Assembly (NCBI GenBank): GCA_040776985.1 | Contig: JAXGZL010000001.1 | Location: forward strand, 124,001 to 188,000 | DNA length: 64,000 bases | From: UBA6115 sp040776985 | GTDB taxonomy: Bacteria; Bacillota; Clostridia; Christensenellales; Aristaeellaceae | Direction of reading: 5' to 3' | Shown: in pieces, positions 24,631 to 32,633 of the stretch | How positions within the stretch are numbered: position 1 is the stretch's first letter | How the letters are laid out: every line of letters begins with the position of its first letter | The notes under the pieces: model-generated | Seen by the model: only the letters and a program-made list of their open reading frames with translations | Databases searched by the model: none | What the model was told of the DNA's origin: nothing | Translations under genes and position numbers: made by a program

Positions 24631-25227
24631 TTACCTGCTCTCCTGCAAGCTGTATTCCCTCAGCACCGCCAGGTCCTCCGGGGTGTTGAGGTTCAATAAT
24701 GTCTGGTCCGGGAAAAACCTGGGCATTACAAACCGGACAGCCCCCAGCACCTGAAGCATGGGCATGGCCTTCAGCTTCCCCGCCTCCACATGTTCCCGGA
24801 TCACCGGCAGGCAGCGCTTGCGCAGCACTGCGCAGAGGGGGTGTGGCCGGCCTGCATGGTCCTCCAGAATCATGGCCTCAGCGTTTTCCGGCATCGCCTC
24901 CACCATCCTATGCGCCAGCTCAGCCGGGAACAGGGGCAGATCGCAAGGCAGGGTAAGCACGGCCTCGCTTTCCATGCTGGATAAAACCGAATAGAGGGCG
25001 CCCACCGGGCCGCAGTTCTTGTGCAAATCACTTACCTGCCTGAACCCTGTTTCAGCAGCTGCAAGAGGATTATCAGAGGAGACAAGCTTTTCTCCAAAGC
25101 CATGGCCCACCCGGGCCAGCCGGCGCAGGATGCTCTCTTCCCCCAGGCGGATAAAGCCCTTGTCCTGCCCCATGCGCCGGGACTGCCCGCCGCAGAGAAG
25201 GGCAAATGCCGTTTTTTTCATGTCCAC
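24631..25227 (-). CDS. mobA: Molybdenum cofactor guanylyltransferase MobA-like
   Basis: The 198-residue protein opens with LLCGGQSRRMGQDKG, the MobA GTP-binding signature (LAGGxSxRMGxDK), and has PVGALYSVLSSM near residue 75 and LPCDLPLFPAEL near 95 (metal-binding Asp). MobA adds GMP to molybdopterin, making the bis-MGD cofactor used by DMSO-reductase-family enzymes. It heads the tat operon and lies 3.2 kb from such an enzyme, so cofactor synthesis, export and enzyme are co-located. The start is GTG 25227, 6 nt after AGGAGG; ATG two codons later is possible. Confidence 0.88.
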   Translation of the reverse strand: MDMKKTAFALLCGGQSRRMGQDKGFIRLGEESILRRLARVGHGFGEKLVSSDNPLAAAETGFRQVSDLHKNCGPVGALYSVLSSMESEAVLTLPCDLPLFPAELAHRMVEAMPENAEAMILEDHAGRPHPLCAVLRKRCLPVIREHVEAGKLKAMPMLQVLGAVRFVMPRFFPDQTLLNLNTPEDLAVLREYSLQESR

Positions 25228-25248
25228 CCCACGCCTCCTTTCCTCAGA

Positions 25249-25277
25249 TTGCTCAGCCCCCGGCGATCTGCTATCAT
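25249..25277 (+). promoter_or_regulatory. Promoter of the polyferredoxin gene
   Basis: TTGCTC and TATCAT with a 17-nt spacer lie 34 nt before the ATG at 25312. The region is shared with the divergent mobA-tat operon. Confidence 0.6.
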
Positions 25278-25311
25278 GAACTCATCGTACCAATTCCAGG
25301 GGGGAATGTAA

Positions 25312-26376
25312 ATGCTGGAGAAAAAACTCGTTCAGCTGGCAGTCAAGGGGCTGACGGAGGAGGATTACCCTTCCTTCATCAAGCCCAGCTGCCTGAACAG
25401 CCGCCAGCGCAAGTTCCCCTGCCGTGTGTGTGTGGAGGTCTGTCCCACCGGCGCCCTGACAAAGCCTTCGGGGGAGGAAGCCCGCTGGGATCTGTGCATA
25501 GGCTGCGGCCTGTGCGTTGTCAACTGTCCCGCCGCTGCTATTTCCCCCAGTTACCAGGATTTCAAGCAGGTGCTGCGGCTGATCACCACCAAGCGGTCCT
25601 CCCGCATGCTGTCCTGCGAAAAATCAGACAGCGACAGCGACTATGCGCCCTGGTGCCTGGGAAGCATCCCCTGGGAATTGCTGGCTTCCCTTGCCCTCTC
25701 GGGTGAGGTGCTCATTGAGCGCGCCCGGTGCGGGGATTGTGAGCGCTCAGCCCATCTCAAGCAGTTCACGCATGCCCTGACCCATGCCAGGGAATTTCTG
25801 GGAGGGGCATTCTTTGACGCCCGGGTGACCCTGCTGGCAGTGGGGGATGCCTTGCCCCCCGTTGACCTCACCCGCCGGGAAGCCTTGCGCAGCCTTTCCA
25901 TGGGCGCCCGGATGGGCGTAGGAGCCATCTTACCAGATACCCAAAAGCTGGACAACAGCCCGCTTTTTCTCCGCCGCCTGCTGCATCGCCAGGTGCGCAG
26001 CAGCCTGGAGAACGCTGCCTTTCCGGAGGCCTACAGCTGGATCACGCCCCAGGTTGATGGCGAGGTCTGCTGGGGCTGTGGCATCTGCGAAAGAGTTTGC
26101 CCCCATCAGGCGCTGAAGGTCTATCTGGCAAAGGAGGAGGATCAGCGCTACCTGCTTCACTACCCGGACCGCTGCACGCGATGCGGTTTGTGCCAGTCCA
26201 TCTGCCCGGACAAGGCCATCACCGGCTACACTAAAAGCCTGCTTCCCGCCCAGGTCAAGTTCTTCATCACGCCTGTTCTCACCACCCATTGCGCTGGGTG
26301 CGGCGGCCCCCTGCGGCCCGTTGAGGCAGGCAGCCTTTGCCTGCGCTGCAAAGCGCGTCAAAAGAAGCGCTGGTAG
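25312..26376 (+). CDS. Multi-cluster 4Fe-4S protein with C-terminal zinc ribbon
   Basis: The 354-residue soluble protein carries two N-terminal ferredoxin motifs (CRVCVEVCP with an upstream Cys27; CIGCGLCVVNCP near residue 62), a central Cys pair CGDCERS near 143, then two further motifs CWGCGICERVCP near 255 and CTRCGLCQSICP near 290, and finally CAGCGG...CLRCK, a zinc-ribbon-like end. It can wire electrons across about four clusters. No enzyme domain is recognised between clusters; residues 150-240 are unassigned. It is divergent from mobA-tat and precedes the molybdoenzyme genes, so it may be an electron carrier or maturation factor for that enzyme. SD AGGGGGG is 8 nt upstream of the ATG. 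Confidence 0.75.
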   Translation: MLEKKLVQLAVKGLTEEDYPSFIKPSCLNSRQRKFPCRVCVEVCPTGALTKPSGEEARWDLCIGCGLCVVNCPAAAISPSYQDFKQVLRLITTKRSSRMLSCEKSDSDSDYAPWCLGSIPWELLASLALSGEVLIERARCGDCERSAHLKQFTHALTHAREFLGGAFFDARVTLLAVGDALPPVDLTRREALRSLSMGARMGVGAILPDTQKLDNSPLFLRRLLHRQVRSSLENAAFPEAYSWITPQVDGEVCWGCGICERVCPHQALKVYLAKEEDQRYLLHYPDRCTRCGLCQSICPDKAITGYTKSLLPAQVKFFITPVLTTHCAGCGGPLRPVEAGSLCLRCKARQKKRW

Positions 26377-26377
26377 G

Positions 26378-27520
26378 CTATTCCTTCATCTCCAGAATCC
26401 GGAAACACAGCCTTAAAAACAGCACCACGTCCCGGTCCTCCAGCGGAAGGCCCAGGGTTTCCCTGATGCGCTCCATGCGGTTAATCAGGGTGTTGCGGTG
26501 AATGTGCAGCTCCTTGGCTGCGGCGTTGCCGTTCAGGCCATTCTCGATAAACACATACAGGGTTTCCAGGTCATCCCGGCCGCTCTCCCGGTCTGATTCC
26601 ATCAGACGGAACAGGCCATCCGGGCAATAGTCAGCCGGGTTAAAGTACTTGCTGCACCGCTCCAGAAAGGCATATACCTGATAGTTCATGGCGTGATGCA
26701 GCCGGGTTCCCGGGTCCCGTTTGCGGGCGGCAGGCCAGGAAGCCTGGGCAACCTCGTACATGCGCCGCAGATCAATAAGGTAATAAAAGGGCATGCTGAG
26801 GCAGGCGGTGAGCCTGACCGCTTCCAGGTAGTTCTGCAGCGCCGTCATGTAGTCCTGCGGCAACACGATGGCTTCGTTGAAGACGCAGACGATGTCCTCC
26901 CCGTTGATAAAGGTCCAGGCATTGCGCAGATACTGGCTGACCGATGACCTGAGCCGGGGAATCTGGGCGCGCTTGTCATCATCCACATGGATGAACAGCA
27001 CCCGGAAAGGCCCGCCCAGGTTATCCATGTGCTCGGTCTTGATATCATACTGCAGAGAGGCCCGCAGCCCGGGTTTATAGGCCAACAGCTTGCGCATCAG
27101 CTGCAGCTTGCTCAGCTGCGTCATCACCTTGATGCCAATCTGGGGGCGGATAAAAATCGCCACCGCACGGGCGGTCAGAAAGAGGAATTGACGGTCCTCG
27201 TCGCTGATGGGCTGATCGGCCGCATATAAGCTGAGCCTCCCGATGTGCCCGTATTCCTCCACAATCAGGGCTTCCTCAGCCTGGTCATATCCGGAGGCGG
27301 CTTCGGTCAGCCGCTCAACCGAGTCAATGCTTTGCCCGTTTATCTCCGCCGGATAGCAGGCAAGCAGCTGTTCCTCTGCGTCAACCAGGCTGACAGGGTT
27401 GCCCAGAAGCCCGGAGGTCACGCGGACCAGTGCATTCAAGTCGCTCGAGTCGGTCACTGCCTGCATAAATGCAAGCGATTTTTCCGCCAGCGTCAAGTCC
27501 TTTCCTGTCCGCGTTTCCAT
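26378..27520 (-). CDS. PucR/CdaR-family transcriptional regulator
   Basis: The 380-residue protein has an N-terminal GAF/PucR-type sensing region and a C-terminal PucR helix-turn-helix: DLETLYVFIENGLNGNAAAK near residue 318 followed by LHIHRNTLINRMERIRETLG, the family HRNTLxYRLxRI signature. Regulators of this kind control purine, sugar-acid or amino-compound use. It is transcribed away from the ferredoxin/molybdoenzyme operon and shares its 240-nt control region, so it probably regulates it. The start is ATG 27520; a TTG one codon upstream is equally possible. It ends 1 nt from the polyferredoxin stop, convergent. Confidence 0.82.
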   Translation of the reverse strand: METRTGKDLTLAEKSLAFMQAVTDSSDLNALVRVTSGLLGNPVSLVDAEEQLLACYPAEINGQSIDSVERLTEAASGYDQAEEALIVEEYGHIGRLSLYAADQPISDEDRQFLFLTARAVAIFIRPQIGIKVMTQLSKLQLMRKLLAYKPGLRASLQYDIKTEHMDNLGGPFRVLFIHVDDDKRAQIPRLRSSVSQYLRNAWTFINGEDIVCVFNEAIVLPQDYMTALQNYLEAVRLTACLSMPFYYLIDLRRMYEVAQASWPAARKRDPGTRLHHAMNYQVYAFLERCSKYFNPADYCPDGLFRLMESDRESGRDDLETLYVFIENGLNGNAAAKELHIHRNTLINRMERIRETLGLPLEDRDVVLFLRLCFRILEMKE

Positions 27521-27566
27521 CAACCCTCACAACCCTCTCATTATGCATTATCAATTGTGTGAGAAA

Positions 27567-27595
27567 ATAGTATCATCAGCGCACACTTTTGTCAA
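27567..27595 (-). promoter_or_regulatory. Promoter of the PucR-like regulator
   Basis: Minus-strand TTGACA (27595-27590) and TACTAT (27572-27567) with a 17-nt spacer lie 46 nt before the ATG. Confidence 0.7.
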
Positions 27596-27714
27596 TCAAA
27601 AGCGCTTATTGTTGCTCAAACGCCTGGGAATGCACAAAGCCGCACATTTTTTCCCGGAGATATGTACAGTGTTGTCAATGATTCTGGAACAGCAATGTGC
27701 TATAAATATACTGA

Positions 27715-27739
27715 AATGTAATAAAACATCTCTTACATT
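27715..27739 (+). promoter_or_regulatory. Inverted repeat upstream of the molybdoenzyme operon
   Basis: AATGTAA (27715-27721) and TTACATT (27733-27739) form a perfect 7-bp inverted repeat with an 11-nt spacer, 25 nt before the start codon. TATAAA/TATACT -10-like sequences lie directly upstream, but no well-spaced -35 is seen, which suggests activator dependence. The site may bind the PucR-like regulator or fold in the leader. Confidence 0.4.
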
Positions 27740-27764
27740 CGATAATGAACAGGAGGGGAATCAA

Positions 27765-28418
27765 TTGGCGACATATGGAATGGTTTTGAACATGGATCGC
27801 TGCATCGGTTGCTACACCTGCGTAGTGGCTTGCAAGATGTTCTATGGCACCCGTCCCGGGGTGGACTACAACGGGGTTAAGTATGTGGAATGGGGCGAGT
27901 TCCCGGATGCCAAGCAGCGCTATCAGCTGCCCATCTGCATGCACTGCATTGACGCTCCCTGCGTTAAGGCCTGCCCTGTTGACGCGACCTATGCCTCGGA
28001 AGAGGGCGTGGTGCTGATGGACTATGACAAGTGCATTGGATGTGGCGCCTGCGTGACCGCCTGCCCTTATGATGCACGCACCCTGGTGCAGGACGATGTG
28101 ACCAGCTTTGAAGGCGTGGTGCTGCCTAACGAAGAGGAATCCAGCGACCGGCTGAACGTAGCGGAAAAATGCACCTTCTGCTATGGCGCTGTGAAAAACG
28201 GCGGGGAGCCCATGTGCACCGTCCATTGCCCCGGCCAGTGCCGCATCTTCGGTGATGTGGATGACCCTGAGAGTGAAATCTCCAAGTACATCAAAGAAAA
28301 GAACGCGGTTCGCGTGGAAGGCACTCATATCTGGTATGTGGCTCCGGCGGATATGCCCGATGAGTTCCTGCCAAAGGACCCGGTCACCACTTACCTGGCC
28401 AAGCTGAACGCGAAGTAA
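27765..28418 (+). CDS. DmsB-like four-cluster ferredoxin subunit
   Basis: The 217-residue protein is the electron-transfer partner of molybdopterin oxidoreductases. Four Cys groups are present: CIGCYTCVVACK (near residue 13), CMHCIDAPCVKACP (near 60), CIGCGACVTACP (near 90) and CTFCYGAVKNGGEPMC with TVHCP (near 133), the DmsB/NrfC/PsrB pattern. It has no signal peptide, so it should leave the cell by riding with the Tat-exported catalytic subunit. The start is TTG 27765, 8 nt after AGGAGG; open frame upstream to 27399 crosses the regulator promoter and is not coding. It lies 16 nt before the catalytic gene. Confidence 0.9.
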   Translation: MATYGMVLNMDRCIGCYTCVVACKMFYGTRPGVDYNGVKYVEWGEFPDAKQRYQLPICMHCIDAPCVKACPVDATYASEEGVVLMDYDKCIGCGACVTACPYDARTLVQDDVTSFEGVVLPNEEESSDRLNVAEKCTFCYGAVKNGGEPMCTVHCPGQCRIFGDVDDPESEISKYIKEKNAVRVEGTHIWYVAPADMPDEFLPKDPVTTYLAKLNAK

Positions 28419-28434
28419 GAGGAGGAAAGCGCAA

Positions 28435-30717
28435 ATGCCGAAAATCTCAAGACGTACATTCTTAAAACTGGCTGCCACCACTGGAGCTAGCGCCTCGGTA
28501 TTGGGCAGCAACATTTTGTTCCAAAGCGCTGACCCCGCCCTTGCGGAAAGCACATCCCCCGAGGTGGTCAAGTATTCCCACTGCGTTCAGTGTAATCATG
28601 TGCCCTTCTGCGGGATGAAGCTCGTCTTCAAGGATGACAAGCTCTACCGCATTGAAAAACGCGGCAACTACAACAACAACCTGCTGTGCGCAAAGAGCAT
28701 CGCTGCGCTGCAGGAATTGTATGACCCGGAGCGTTTGCTGTATCCCATGAAACGCACCAACCCGAAAGGCGAGCCGGGACAGTGGGAACGCATCACCTGG
28801 GACGAGGCGCTGAAAACCATTGCCGAGAAACTCAACGGCATCAAGGAAAAGTATGGCGCTGAAAAAGTCGCCTTCATCACAGGGGACCCGAAAGAGCCCC
28901 GCAGCGCCCTGATGCGCCTTGCCTATACCTTTGGCTCTCCCAACTTTGGCACCGAGTCATCCACCTGCTTCCTCGGCCTTGACCTGAGCAACAAGCTGAC
29001 CTTCGGCAAAAACCACTTCATCAGCGGCCCCCTGGGCCCCGGCGGCAACCCTGTGCCGGACAAGACCAAGGTGGCCATCTTCTGGGGAACAAACCCCGCC
29101 TGGTCGGCCCCTTTCAGCTTCAATGGCCTGAAGAACGCCAAGGACAGCGGCAGCTGCAAATACATCGTGGTGGATCCCAGGGTCACGCCTGTCGTCCACT
29201 CCTTTGCCGATGTGCATCTGCAGATCCGCCCCGGCACTGACGGCGCCCTGGCCCTGTGCTTTGCCAACCACCTCATTGAAAATGAGGCCTATGACAAAGA
29301 GTTCATTGAGAAGTGGACCCATGGCTTTGAGGAGTACAAGGAGTACTGCAAGCAGTTCACCATTGAGAAAACCGCGGAGATCTGCGGCGTGCCGCTGGAC
29401 AGGCTTCAGGCAGCCTGTGACCTGTTGGTAAGCCAGGGCAGCCCCATCGTCTGCAAGACAGCCGCTGCTTTCCCCCATCATGTGAACGGCGTCAACAACC
29501 ACCGGGCCATGTGGATGCTCATGCCCCTGACCGGATCCCTTGATGTCCCCGGAGGACTCAAGATCCCGGACGAGCCCCTGGACATGGATATGTGGAACGG
29601 CTCCCCCGGCTTCAGCCGCGCCCGGGAACTGCTGCCCAAGCTGGACCATCTGCGGGTGGACCGCCAATACTTCCCCGTATGGGCTGATATGGAAGACTAC
29701 TATGCAGGCCAGGGCAACCTGCAGATCAACAAAATCCCCGAGTACGTAGAAAACGGCGATATCCGCGCCTGTGTTGCCCTGGGCACAAACACCATGATGT
29801 GGCCGCAGACCCAGGAATACCAGAAGGCCTTCCAGGACATGGAGTTCATCGTCAGCGCGGACTTCTACATCCGTCCCAAGACCCATGACTATGTGGACAT
29901 GATCCTGCCCGCCGCCATGTCCTTTGAGCGTTCCTGCCCCATGGCCAAGTTCGGCCGGAAGATCTTCCTGCGCGAGCCGGTGGTGAAGCCTGCCGGTGAG
30001 GCCCGTCCTGACTACCGCATCTGCTGTGATATCGGCACAGCCCTGGGCTATGAAGAGGAGTTCTGGGGTGGCGGTGAGATGGCGGAGGAAAACTGCCTGC
30101 GCGAGGTGCTGAAAACCAGCGGCATCGGCATCACACTGGAAGAACTGCGCGAGGCATCCCCCGAAGGCATTGTGATTCCGCTTAAGGGAGAGCCGCAGAA
30201 CAAAAAGTATGAGACCGGCGCGCTGCGCTACGACGGTAAGCCCGGGTTTGAAACGCCCACTGGCAAAATGGAGTTTACCAGCGAGATCCTGCGCAAGTAT
30301 GGCTTTGATCCCCTGCCCGTCTACATCGAGCCCACCCAAAGCCCCATCAGCACCCCTGAGGTGGCCAAGGAGTATCCGCTCATCCTGAACTCTGGTTCCC
30401 GGGTGCCCATGTACACCCACTCCAAGCAGCGCCACACCCCCTGGCTGCGGGCCTTGATGCCCAACCCCGTCTGCCGTCTGAGCCCCAAAGCCGCCAAGGA
30501 GCGGGGCATTGAGAACGGCGATGATGTGGAGCTGTCCACCCAGTTTGGCGCCATCCGCTGCAAGGCGGAGATCTCCAACATTGTCCGCGATGACACCATT
30601 GACATGTTCCACGGCTGGGAAGAAGCCAATGTCAACCTGGTGCATGCCAGGGACTTTGACCCCATCTCCGGCTTCCCCTCCTATAAGGAAGGGCTGTGCC
30701 AGGTGAAGAAGGTCTGA
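28435..30717 (+). CDS. Tat-exported molybdopterin oxidoreductase, DMSO-reductase family
   Basis: The 760-residue catalytic subunit begins with a Tat signal (SRRTFLK at residues 5-11, hydrophobic stretch, ADPALAES cleavage region). Cys50, Cys53, Cys59 and Cys85 form the N-terminal cluster motif with unusual C-x2-C-x5-C spacing (normally x3). Cys178 in TESSTCFLG is the likely Mo ligand. Molybdopterin-domain signatures follow (FWGTNPAW near 222, YIVVDPRVTPVV near 243, LGTNTMMWPQ near 450) and the C-terminal dinucleotide-binding domain (NSGSRVPMYTHSKQRHTPW near 650). No membrane anchor subunit (NrfD/DmsC) follows, so the enzyme may be soluble outside the membrane. The substrate cannot be assigned; polysulfide/thiosulfate reductase-like or hydratase-like roles are possible. 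Confidence 0.88.
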   Translation: MPKISRRTFLKLAATTGASASVLGSNILFQSADPALAESTSPEVVKYSHCVQCNHVPFCGMKLVFKDDKLYRIEKRGNYNNNLLCAKSIAALQELYDPERLLYPMKRTNPKGEPGQWERITWDEALKTIAEKLNGIKEKYGAEKVAFITGDPKEPRSALMRLAYTFGSPNFGTESSTCFLGLDLSNKLTFGKNHFISGPLGPGGNPVPDKTKVAIFWGTNPAWSAPFSFNGLKNAKDSGSCKYIVVDPRVTPVVHSFADVHLQIRPGTDGALALCFANHLIENEAYDKEFIEKWTHGFEEYKEYCKQFTIEKTAEICGVPLDRLQAACDLLVSQGSPIVCKTAAAFPHHVNGVNNHRAMWMLMPLTGSLDVPGGLKIPDEPLDMDMWNGSPGFSRARELLPKLDHLRVDRQYFPVWADMEDYYAGQGNLQINKIPEYVENGDIRACVALGTNTMMWPQTQEYQKAFQDMEFIVSADFYIRPKTHDYVDMILPAAMSFERSCPMAKFGRKIFLREPVVKPAGEARPDYRICCDIGTALGYEEEFWGGGEMAEENCLREVLKTSGIGITLEELREASPEGIVIPLKGEPQNKKYETGALRYDGKPGFETPTGKMEFTSEILRKYGFDPLPVYIEPTQSPISTPEVAKEYPLILNSGSRVPMYTHSKQRHTPWLRALMPNPVCRLSPKAAKERGIENGDDVELSTQFGAIRCKAEISNIVRDDTIDMFHGWEEANVNLVHARDFDPISGFPSYKEGLCQVKKV

Positions 30718-30736
30718 TCGTCAATCACTAACAATC

Positions 30737-30768
30737 AGGGGACGCCATCTGGCGTCCCCTTGCTTTTT
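30737..30768 (+). terminator. Terminator of the molybdoenzyme operon
   Basis: A perfect stem AGGGGACGCC/GGCGTCCCCT with an ATCT loop is followed by TGCTTTTT, 20 nt after the stop. Confidence 0.88.
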
Positions 30769-30785
30769 ATGATGAAAGCCTTGCC

Positions 30786-31325
30786 TTAGGCCTCCGGCAC
30801 CAGGATGCCCAGGGCGCCGTCCTTCCTGAGGTAGAGCACATGGGTGTCGTTGCTGTCTATATCAATGTATACAAAGAAGCTGTGTCCCAGCAGTTCCATC
30901 TGAAGCACCGCGTCCTCCTGGCTCATGGGGCGCACGGTATAGGTTTTGGAGCGCACCACTTCCCGGGCATGATGGTCCTCCGCCCCCAGATCCTCGATAA
31001 ACTCCGGCACCACCTCGGTGGGGAACTCCTCCCTCAGGCGCTTGTCCAGGCGGGTGCGGTTGCGCAGGATCTGACGCTCAATCTTTGCCAGGGCCTTGTC
31101 AATGGACATGAAGAGGTTGTCGTCGCTGGCGGCTTCCGCCCGGAGGAGGACGCCGTTCATGGGCACGGTGATCTCCACCACCCGCTGGTTCTTTTCCTTG
31201 CGCATGCGGACAAACATCTCGGTCTCCGGGCGAAGGTACTTGCTCATGGTCTGGGTCTTCTTGAGCACACGGTTCTCGATGGCCGGGGTCACGTTCATGC
31301 CTTTGGCGTTGATTGTGGTCTTCAT
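30786..31325 (-). CDS. hpf: Long-form ribosome hibernation promoting factor
   Basis: The 179-residue protein has the N-terminal S30AE/YfiA fold (MKTTINAKGMNVTPAIENRV, basic helices around RNRTRLDKRLREEF near residue 90) that blocks the decoding region, and the C-terminal dimerisation domain (VRSKTYTVRPMSQEDAVLQM near 125, ending in YLRKDGALGILVPE) that pairs 70S ribosomes into 100S dimers. This is the long HPF of Bacillota. AGAGGAG precedes the ATG. It has its own transcription unit, convergent with the molybdoenzyme operon. Confidence 0.95.
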   Translation of the reverse strand: MKTTINAKGMNVTPAIENRVLKKTQTMSKYLRPETEMFVRMRKEKNQRVVEITVPMNGVLLRAEAASDDNLFMSIDKALAKIERQILRNRTRLDKRLREEFPTEVVPEFIEDLGAEDHHAREVVRSKTYTVRPMSQEDAVLQMELLGHSFFVYIDIDSNDTHVLYLRKDGALGILVPEA

Positions 31326-31368
31326 GGGTTACGTCTCCTCTCTGTTATTCAGATACAATGCCATTGTA

Positions 31369-31395
31369 AGCCCTTTTCCCAAAAGGGAAAAGGCT
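31369..31395 (-). other. Stem-loop between the small acetyltransferase gene and hpf
   Basis: Arms AGCC(C)TTTTCCC and GGGAAAAGGCT with an AAAA loop (one bulged C) lie in the hpf leader or after the upstream gene. A TATAAT (31410-31405, minus strand) just upstream suggests an hpf promoter, which would place this hairpin in the 5' UTR. Confidence 0.45.
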
Positions 31396-31414
31396 GCCTT
31401 GGTTTTATTATAGT

Positions 31415-31696
31415 TTATCCTTTGCTGCCCACATACACGTCCTCAAACGCGGCTTCGGACAGCACTTTCTTGGCGTAGGGGCAGGTGGCCAGCAGCTTGT
31501 AGTCATTCTCCCTGGCATAGTCCGCCACCCGTTCCACCAGTTTCCGGGCAATGCCCTGACCCCTAAGGGCGTCATCGGTATAGGTGTGGTCCACCACCAG
31601 GCGCTTATTCCCCCTGTCTTCAAAGGTGATTTCCGCCAGTGGCCGCTTTGGGTCTTCCCCCATATAAAACTGGTTGCCGTTTTGCTTGAAGTCCAT
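31415..31696 (-). CDS. Small GNAT acetyltransferase (YjdJ-like)
   Basis: The 93-residue single-domain protein matches the short GCN5-related group: AEITFEDRGNKRLVVDHTY, then ALRGQGIARKLVERVADYA (acetyl-CoA-binding RGQGIA loop near residue 46) and KLLATCPYAKKVL. These small enzymes have few characterised substrates. ATG 31696 is preceded at 8-9 nt by AGGCG; a GTG two codons upstream is too close to it. It lies upstream of hpf in the same direction, separated by a hairpin. Confidence 0.8.
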   Translation of the reverse strand: MDFKQNGNQFYMGEDPKRPLAEITFEDRGNKRLVVDHTYTDDALRGQGIARKLVERVADYARENDYKLLATCPYAKKVLSEAAFEDVYVGSKG

Positions 31697-31801
31697 AGAC
31701 ACATCGCCTGCTTTCTATTAGATCTTACCATATGTATACCCGTTCTGACCAGTGACAATCGGCCCGGGAGGAAAATTGCCTCCTGCACCGCTCCCACACC
31801 C

Positions 31802-31830
31802 TTGCATTCCCATTGCCCCTTTGTTATGAT
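31802..31830 (+). promoter_or_regulatory. Promoter of deoC (and probably the ABC exporter)
   Basis: TTGCAT and TATGAT with a 17-nt spacer lie 35 nt before the deoC ATG. Only 20 nt separate the deoC stop from the leader peptide of the exporter, so the same promoter likely serves both unless one lies inside deoC. Confidence 0.6.
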
Positions 31831-31865
31831 TACTCAAGCGAAATCGCATGAAAGGAGCCATTTTC

Positions 31866-32516
31866 ATGGACAAGAAAACCGTGTTTTCCCATGTTGACCA
31901 TACGCTGCTCAAAGCCGTCTCCACCTGGCAGGAGGTGGACAAAATCTGCCAGGAAGGTGTCACCTATGGCATGGCCAGCGTCTGCATCCCGCCCCGCTTT
32001 GTAAAGCAGGCGAAGGAGAAGTACGGCGACAAGTTGGTGGTCTGCACCGTCATCGGCTTCCCCCTGGGCTACAACACCACCGCCGTCAAGGTCTACGAGA
32101 CCCGTCAGGCCGTCAGCGAAGGGGCGGATGAGATTGACATGGTGGTGAACCTGGGCGATGTGAAGGAAGGCAACTTCGCCGCCGTCACCCAGGAAATCAA
32201 GGCCATCAAGGAAGCCTGCTCCGGAAAGCTCCTTAAAGTGATCATTGAAACCTGCTATCTGAGCGAAGAAGAGAAAATCGCCCTGTGCCGCTGCGTGACG
32301 GAGGCTGGGGCGGAGTTCATCAAAACCTCCACCGGCTTTGGCACCGCCGGCGCCACCCTGGAGGACACTGCCCTTTTCCGGCAGCATATTGGCAAGAAGG
32401 TCAAGATCAAGGCTGCCGGCGGCATCCGCACCAAAGAGGCCATGGAGGCCTACCTGGCCCAGGGGGTGGACCGCATCGGCGCCTCCGCCGCCATCACGGC
32501 CTATCAGGACGAGTAA
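31866..32516 (+). CDS. deoC: Deoxyribose-phosphate aldolase
   Basis: This class I aldolase splits 2-deoxyribose-5-phosphate into glyceraldehyde-3-phosphate and acetaldehyde in deoxynucleoside catabolism. The 216 residues include DHTLLKAVSTWQEVDKIC at the N-terminus, VCTVIGFPLGYN near residue 58, DEIDMVVNLGD near 90, the Schiff-base region KLLKVIIETCYL near 120, FIKTSTGFGTAGAT near 152 and KIKAAGGIRT near 180. I chose ATG 31866, 8 nt after AAAGGAG. It is not accompanied by deoB/deoD/pdp genes here. Confidence 0.96.
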   Translation: MDKKTVFSHVDHTLLKAVSTWQEVDKICQEGVTYGMASVCIPPRFVKQAKEKYGDKLVVCTVIGFPLGYNTTAVKVYETRQAVSEGADEIDMVVNLGDVKEGNFAAVTQEIKAIKEACSGKLLKVIIETCYLSEEEKIALCRCVTEAGAEFIKTSTGFGTAGATLEDTALFRQHIGKKVKIKAAGGIRTKEAMEAYLAQGVDRIGASAAITAYQDE

Positions 32517-32536
32517 ACCTTTATTAAGGAGAAAAT

Positions 32537-32569
32537 ATGGCGATGATCAGGCTGCGCAAGTCCTTCTGA
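32537..32569 (+). CDS. Leader peptide MAMIRLRKSF of the ABC exporter attenuator
   Basis: A 10-codon ORF with its own AAGGAG (32526-32531), 5 nt before the ATG. The peptide contains Arg5-Leu6-Arg7-Lys8. The +X+ motif (R/K-X-R/K), best known as RLR in the ErmD leader peptide, makes macrolide- or ketolide-bound ribosomes stall. A ribosome stalled with Leu6 or Arg7 in the P site would cover 32562-32567, the first arm of the downstream attenuator. Expression is not proven, but start, ribosome site, motif and stop all fit. Confidence 0.7.
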   Translation: MAMIRLRKSF

Positions 32570-32633
32570 TCGGTAGAAGGCGATTATAAAATCCCTTCTA
32601 TCGAATGATATCATTTATCATTTGATCAGGAGG
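32562..32633 (+). promoter_or_regulatory. Four-segment translational attenuator (erm-like) sequestering the exporter Shine-Dalgarno
   Basis: Segment 1 CCTTCT (32562-32567) pairs with segment 2 AGAAGG (32575-32580). Segment 2, extended to 32571-32580, alternatively pairs over 10 bp with segment 3 (32594-32603). Segment 3 onward (32594-32609) alternatively pairs over 16 bp, with two G.U pairs and one bulge, with 32617-32633. That last arm contains AGGAGG (32628-32633), the Shine-Dalgarno of the exporter. Without stalling, 1:2 and 3:4 hide the site; stalling on the leader masks segment 1, lets 2:3 form and frees it. No U-run follows, so control is translational. Confidence 0.75.

Noticed and set aside
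28957..30645. 562-codon antisense frame opposite the molybdopterin oxidoreductase gene
   Set aside because: Same shadow effect; the sense frame has a Tat signal, cofactor motifs and a terminator.
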